From Tunicatimonas sp964551335 (lineage in GTDB: Bacteria; Bacteroidota; Bacteroidia; Cytophagales; Cyclobacteriaceae): a stretch of 64,000 bases of DNA. The translations under genes and the position numbers were made by a program. The stretch is taken from contig CAZKCO010000005.1 in assembly GCA_964551335.1 (NCBI GenBank), positions 186,001 through 250,000 on the forward strand. The letters are read 5' to 3'. Below, piece by piece: positions 60,804-64,000 of this stretch (the first letter of the stretch is position 1; each line of letters opens with the position of its first letter). The notes beneath the pieces were generated by a model. The model saw only the letters and a list, made by a program, of their open reading frames with translations, made no database searches and was not told the DNA's origin.

Positions 60804-61796
60804 TCAGGCATTAGAGGCTACTCGCTCTGTTAATTTAAACTTAATATCCTGCATGATAGGTTGAGCGTGCAGTTTACCGTTCTCAATAAAAACCTTTTTG
60901 GTTTCTTCACCGCCAATCACCGAGCCTCCCAGATAAATTCCCGGAATGTTACTTTCAAAGGTTTCCGGATCAATCTCGGGAATAAGCATCTCTCCGTTCA
61001 ATCGAATACCCACTTTACGCAGGAATTTAGCATCGGGATGATAGCCGATCATCAAGAAAACAAAATCGGAGGGTAGCTTCTGGATCTCACCGGTCAGTAG
61101 ATTTTCAATAGTTACATCTTTCTCGCTAATTTCGGTTACTCTACTTTGAAAGTAAGCCTGCACTTCTCCCTTCTTAATCCGGTTTTCCAGATCAGGTACA
61201 ATCCAGTACTTTGCAGTTTTATCAATACCTTCAAAAATGTGGACCATCGTTACGTTTACCCCGTTCCAATACAAATCCAAAGCAGTCTCAACCGCCGAGT
61301 TCGCTCCACCTACCACAATGGCATTTGTGCCAGTATAGCGGTAAGGTTCATCGTAGTAGTGAGTTACGTGCGGTAAGTCTTCACCAGGCACCCCCAAGGT
61401 GCGAGGAATATCATAGTAGCCAATGGCTAATACTACTTTTTTGGTACGGTACTCCCCCTGGTTGGTCTGTAAAATAAAGATACCCTCCTGTTGCTGGATG
61501 TCACTAACTTCAGTAAAAATATGGATGTTGAGTTGAAAATGATCAACCACCTTACGGTAGTACTTCAGCGCCTCCGTGCGACTAGGTCGCAGGTTCAGCG
61601 ACGTAAACGGAACATCGCCAATAGCTATATTATCGGCGCTGGAAAAGAACGTCATATCTACCGGGTAGCGACGAATTGACTCAGTGATGCTGCCTTTATC
61701 CAGCACAGCGTAGGTAAGTCCCTGTTGCTGTGCTTCAATACCACAAGACAAACCACAGGGGCCAGCGCCCACAATAAGCACGTCGTATAATTTCAT
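60804..61796 (-). CDS. ypdA: YpdA-family flavin disulfide reductase
   Basis: 330 residues with two Rossmann sites: FAD motif VLIVGAGPCGLSCG (about 6-19) and NADPH motif AIVVGGANSAVETAL (about 160-174). The redox CxxC of thioredoxin reductases is absent, as in YpdA, the putative bacillithiol disulfide reductase. Additional family marks are YPVDMTFFSSADNIAIGD, IGYYDIPRTLGVPGEDLPHV and IPGIYLGGSVIGGEE. No bacillithiol synthesis gene is visible in the window. The upstream neighbour at 61958 is on the same strand but 161 bp away. Confidence 0.9.
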   Translation of the reverse strand: MKLYDVLIVGAGPCGLSCGIEAQQQGLTYAVLDKGSITESIRRYPVDMTFFSSADNIAIGDVPFTSLNLRPSRTEALKYYRKVVDHFQLNIHIFTEVSDIQQQEGIFILQTNQGEYRTKKVVLAIGYYDIPRTLGVPGEDLPHVTHYYDEPYRYTGTNAIVVGGANSAVETALDLYWNGVNVTMVHIFEGIDKTAKYWIVPDLENRIKKGEVQAYFQSRVTEISEKDVTIENLLTGEIQKLPSDFVFLMIGYHPDAKFLRKVGIRLNGEMLIPEIDPETFESNIPGIYLGGSVIGGEETKKVFIENGKLHAQPIMQDIKFKLTERVASNA

Positions 61797-61957
61797 AAAA
61801 TTAGGTCAATTTAAGCTAGTGAGAGCATGATGGAATAAGTGGATCAGGATGATAGGTGTTCAGCCCTTTACTCGTTCTACCATTCTCTCATTAATTTTGC
61901 AAAGATACAACAATACCGCTTATAAAGCCGTTCGGAAAAGATTTTCCTGAATTCGGC

Positions 61958-62833
61958 TTAGGTCGAGGCAGCTTTGGGTTGGGATAAAAACTCGGTTTGT
62001 AGCAATTCTTCACTGATCTCCCACAGCCGTTTGGCGTTGTAATCGTTAGATGCATCCTTACTGGGTTTTACCACTCTTTTATCTTTGAAATACAGTCCGG
62101 TGGCTGTATAGCCTTCATTACTGGTGGCGAGGTAGATGCTGGTTTGTGCCCCCTTTTCTTCACTGATCATAAACGGACGGGACAGTTTCATCACCACCCC
62201 AAAAAAGCCGGATACTCCTTTACCGAAGTTGGAAGCTACACCACCCGGATGCAATGAATTAGTAACTACACTAGCCTGGGGCAATCTTTTACTTAGTTCG
62301 CGGGTAAACAAAATATTGCAGAGTTTGGACGAGGCGTAAGCTTTCAGACCGTTGTACTTCCGCTTTTCGTACTGAAGATCATTCAGATCAAAGCTGGCGA
62401 AACGGTGGGCTTCTGAAGAAACATTGATGATATTGCCCCGGTCACTGGCTAATACTTTATCCAGTAATAACTGAGTCAGTAAAAAAGGGGCCAGGTGGTT
62501 AACTCCGAAGGTCATCTCAAATTCGTCTTCGGTGGTTTTCCGCTGGTCGCCAGTAATCAGACCAGCATTATTATTCAGTACGTCAATCTTTGGATAATAC
62601 TCATTGATATGCGCCGCTGCATCCCGAATTTGCTGCACTGAGGCCAGGTCAGCCAGTACAATATCCACCCGATCATGCCCGCATACCCGCAAAATATCTT
62701 CTTTGGCCCGTTCAGCTTTCTCCTGATTGCGGCATAGCATTACTACGTGTGCTCCGCGCTTGGCTAACTCTCGAGCCGTCACTTTTCCAATACCGGAATT
62801 GGCTCCGGTAATCACACAAATCTTATCTTTCAT
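61958..62833 (-). CDS. Short-chain dehydrogenase/reductase, retinol-dehydrogenase-like
   Basis: 291 residues of the classical-to-extended SDR type. Cofactor motif TGANSGIGK (9-17), VLNNNAGLI strand motif, active-site region with NVSSEAHR and the catalytic YASSK tetrad segment (LKAYASSKLCNILF), then HPGGVASNFG. The preference for NADP is suggested by CRNQEKAERA after the second strand. Sequence resembles the RDH/WWOX-like group common in bacteria; substrate unknown. The spacer to the upstream gene is 141 bp and contains that gene's terminator. Confidence 0.92.
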   Translation of the reverse strand: MKDKICVITGANSGIGKVTARELAKRGAHVVMLCRNQEKAERAKEDILRVCGHDRVDIVLADLASVQQIRDAAAHINEYYPKIDVLNNNAGLITGDQRKTTEDEFEMTFGVNHLAPFLLTQLLLDKVLASDRGNIINVSSEAHRFASFDLNDLQYEKRKYNGLKAYASSKLCNILFTRELSKRLPQASVVTNSLHPGGVASNFGKGVSGFFGVVMKLSRPFMISEEKGAQTSIYLATSNEGYTATGLYFKDKRVVKPSKDASNDYNAKRLWEISEELLQTEFLSQPKAAST

Positions 62834-62926
62834 GGGATAGGTTTTATAAATGTGTACCGAAAAACGGCTTCTTTTGTTTTAGCAACTACATGAGAAATGA
62901 GGGCAACAGCGTCAATTGGGCTGTAA

Positions 62927-62954
62927 AACAAAAAAGACAGGAAGACCTGCCTTT
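62927..62954 (-). terminator. Intrinsic terminator of the 252-aa membrane protein gene
   Basis: Minus-strand stem AAAGGCAGG / CCTGTCTTT with a TCTT loop and one wobble pair, followed by T residues. Confidence 0.8.
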
Positions 62955-62974
62955 CTTGCTAGTAAATATTGCTT

Positions 62975-63733
62975 CTAGAACGTCCACGACTGGTTCCAGT
63001 TATAGCAACTGAAACGATGTTTTTGCTCCTCGAAATTATCCCGCAGGGTAGAATAGAACCCCCATCCTACCAGGAAGGTAAATACCGAAGCAATAGTGAA
63101 AGCGTTAGCGATAGACTCCGCCAAAAATCCGAACAGCAACATAGTTACGATAAAGGTAACTACTGTCCAGTAGATAGTCATGTTAGTCAGGTTGCGATGC
63201 CGCCACGATTGAATATAGCGCAACGGATGCAAATCGCCTCCCCACTGGTGCACTAGTTTGTAGTGATGATGATCAACTTTGTACAACAACAGCGGATCAA
63301 TAATTGGGCGTTGGCGTTGCTCCAAATCAAAAGTTTCAGCCGGAGCTACGATAAAGAAGTCGTACTCCAGATCTTCTTTGGTAAGTGCATGCTCTTCCTG
63401 AAAACGGTTTAGCTTGGTGCCAAATTCCGGATCAATCGGTCCCCGATATAAGCGGCTGGGCAGCATTCGCATCCGGTAGTCAACGCATACTTTTTTAATG
63501 TCGTCCACATGGTAAACCTCACCATCAAATTGCTTGTTCAGTTGCCATTGACGCAACCAACGCTGCTTAGGATCATGAATTTGGTGCAAGCTCCGGTGTA
63601 AACCTAGTTGCCGAATTGCTTTTTCTTCCTGCATTCCCTGCTCTTGCAGCAGTACCTGTGCTTCCCGGGCAGGATCATTAACTACTCCCTGCCGTTTTTG
63701 GTCTTCTTTGACGAGTGCGTCGTGTAAATTCAT
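62975..63733 (-). CDS. Two-helix membrane protein of unknown function, 252 aa
   Basis: It begins MNLHDALVKEDQKRQGVVND with a polar, Gln/Arg-rich N-terminal half (cytoplasmic, no signal peptide), a central segment with KKVCVDYRMRMLPSRLYRG and LEYDFFIVAPAETFDLEQRQ, a basic stretch around WRHRNLTNMT, and two closely spaced membrane helices (about 195-215 and 218-238) near the C-terminus, which ends in a Trp/Tyr-rich tail CYNWNQSWTF. I do not recognise the family; a similar conserved protein occurs in relatives as far as I recall, but no function is known to me. Its own terminator lies 20 bp downstream. Confidence 0.75.
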   Translation of the reverse strand: MNLHDALVKEDQKRQGVVNDPAREAQVLLQEQGMQEEKAIRQLGLHRSLHQIHDPKQRWLRQWQLNKQFDGEVYHVDDIKKVCVDYRMRMLPSRLYRGPIDPEFGTKLNRFQEEHALTKEDLEYDFFIVAPAETFDLEQRQRPIIDPLLLYKVDHHHYKLVHQWGGDLHPLRYIQSWRHRNLTNMTIYWTVVTFIVTMLLFGFLAESIANAFTIASVFTFLVGWGFYSTLRDNFEEQKHRFSCYNWNQSWTF

Positions 63734-63858
63734 GGCACAAAAAATTAAATAAAATGAGAAAAGTTATCTGCCTAATCAATTTAGCAAAATAGTTGAAAAG
63801 AATCCTATTACTTATTAAAAATGTTAAGAGCTTTGCCTACCTGTTAACACTTTATGTT

Positions 63859-64000
63859 ATGGCCAGTTCTTCTCTTATTTCTACTACCACCGAATTTGTC
63901 CGCTCAACATTATCTAATGCCGAAGCGGGCCACGACTGGTGGCATACCCAGCGAGTCTGGCGCAACGCCCAGCGCATTGCTTCTGAGGAAAACGTAAATC
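63859..64000 (+). CDS. HD-domain phosphohydrolase, 3'-truncated by the window edge
   Basis: ATG 63859 opens a frame that runs off the window. The visible 47 residues include AEAGHDWWHTQRVWRNAQRI, a typical first HD-motif helix with His25-Asp26 and His29, as in the small HD hydrolases (YedJ-like). A different frame from ATG 63854 is also open but encodes nothing recognisable. Confidence 0.75.
   Translation, partial: MASSSLISTTTEFVRSTLSNAEAGHDWWHTQRVWRNAQRIASEENVN

Noticed and set aside
61816..61892. Possible palindrome between the YpdA and SDR genes (GAGAG...CTCTC).
   Set aside because: Arms match over only short patches; too weak.
1..64000. Search by eye for tRNA, rRNA, riboswitches and insertion sequences.
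   Set aside because: No cloverleaf with a T-loop consensus, no conserved rRNA segment and no transposase were seen; a covariance-model search would be needed to exclude small RNAs.

Overview
The window is a stretch of chromosome from a member of the Bacteroidota, most likely a Cytophagales-type marine or surface-living bacterium. The evidence is a DUF5103 type IX secretion plug protein, a 4036-residue adhesin with a CHU_C-type (type B) T9SS sorting domain, a TonB-dependent receptor with a carboxypeptidase-regulatory-like N-terminus, a PUR/DUF3276 protein, promoters of the TAnnTTTG type and few Shine-Dalgarno sequences. No rRNA, tRNA, CRISPR array, phage or classical insertion sequence was seen.

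Layout. 1-1.1 kb: 3' part of isochorismate synthase (menaquinone). 1.1-17.2 kb: a coherent efflux region with TolC, two MacB/LolD-type ATPases, an HlyD-type adaptor and three ~800-aa FtsX/MacB permeases, built around an NtrB/NtrC-like sigma-54 two-component system (3.7-6.4 kb). Three transcription units of this region carry matching regulatory architecture: 16-bp dyads TGT-N-CG-N4-CG-N-ACA repeated at exactly 21-bp centres, with the proximal dyad centred 73.5-74.5 bp upstream of the -12 G of a sigma-54-like promoter. I read this as a local efflux regulon. An S23/four-helix-bundle cassette with inverted-repeat ends has landed inside its HlyD-ATPase operon.

17.2-23.9 kb: a glycoside-hydrolase-like protein divergent from a sulfatase lipoprotein, a lipocalin-like lipoprotein, the deletion scar of an RND efflux operon (adaptor N-terminus joined to TolC C-terminus) and a bestrophin-like channel. 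24-37.3 kb: mostly housekeeping genes (ABC-F, T9SS plug protein, an orphan Cas6-like RAMP protein, YchF, AI-2E-family permease, PUR protein, DUF58 protein, ferredoxin, LuxC-like acyl-CoA reductase, nitrilase-GNAT fusion, OsmC).

37.4-49.9 kb: one giant T9SS-exported repeat protein with internal DNA duplications (one 748-bp block present twice), preceded by a short secreted protein that resembles its N-terminal module. 50.3-64 kb: HIT, GreA, PurB, an FNR-ferredoxin fusion, an M3 peptidase, a TonB receptor plus SGNH lipoprotein pair, YpdA-like reductase, an SDR, a small membrane protein and the start of an HD-domain gene.

A second layer of structure is a set of imperfect palindromes (60-125 bp) occupying many intergenic spacers. 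They fall into word families, and the one with CCGGA/GACCG words carries the S23 gene between its arms, which resembles the architecture of 23S rRNA intervening sequences.
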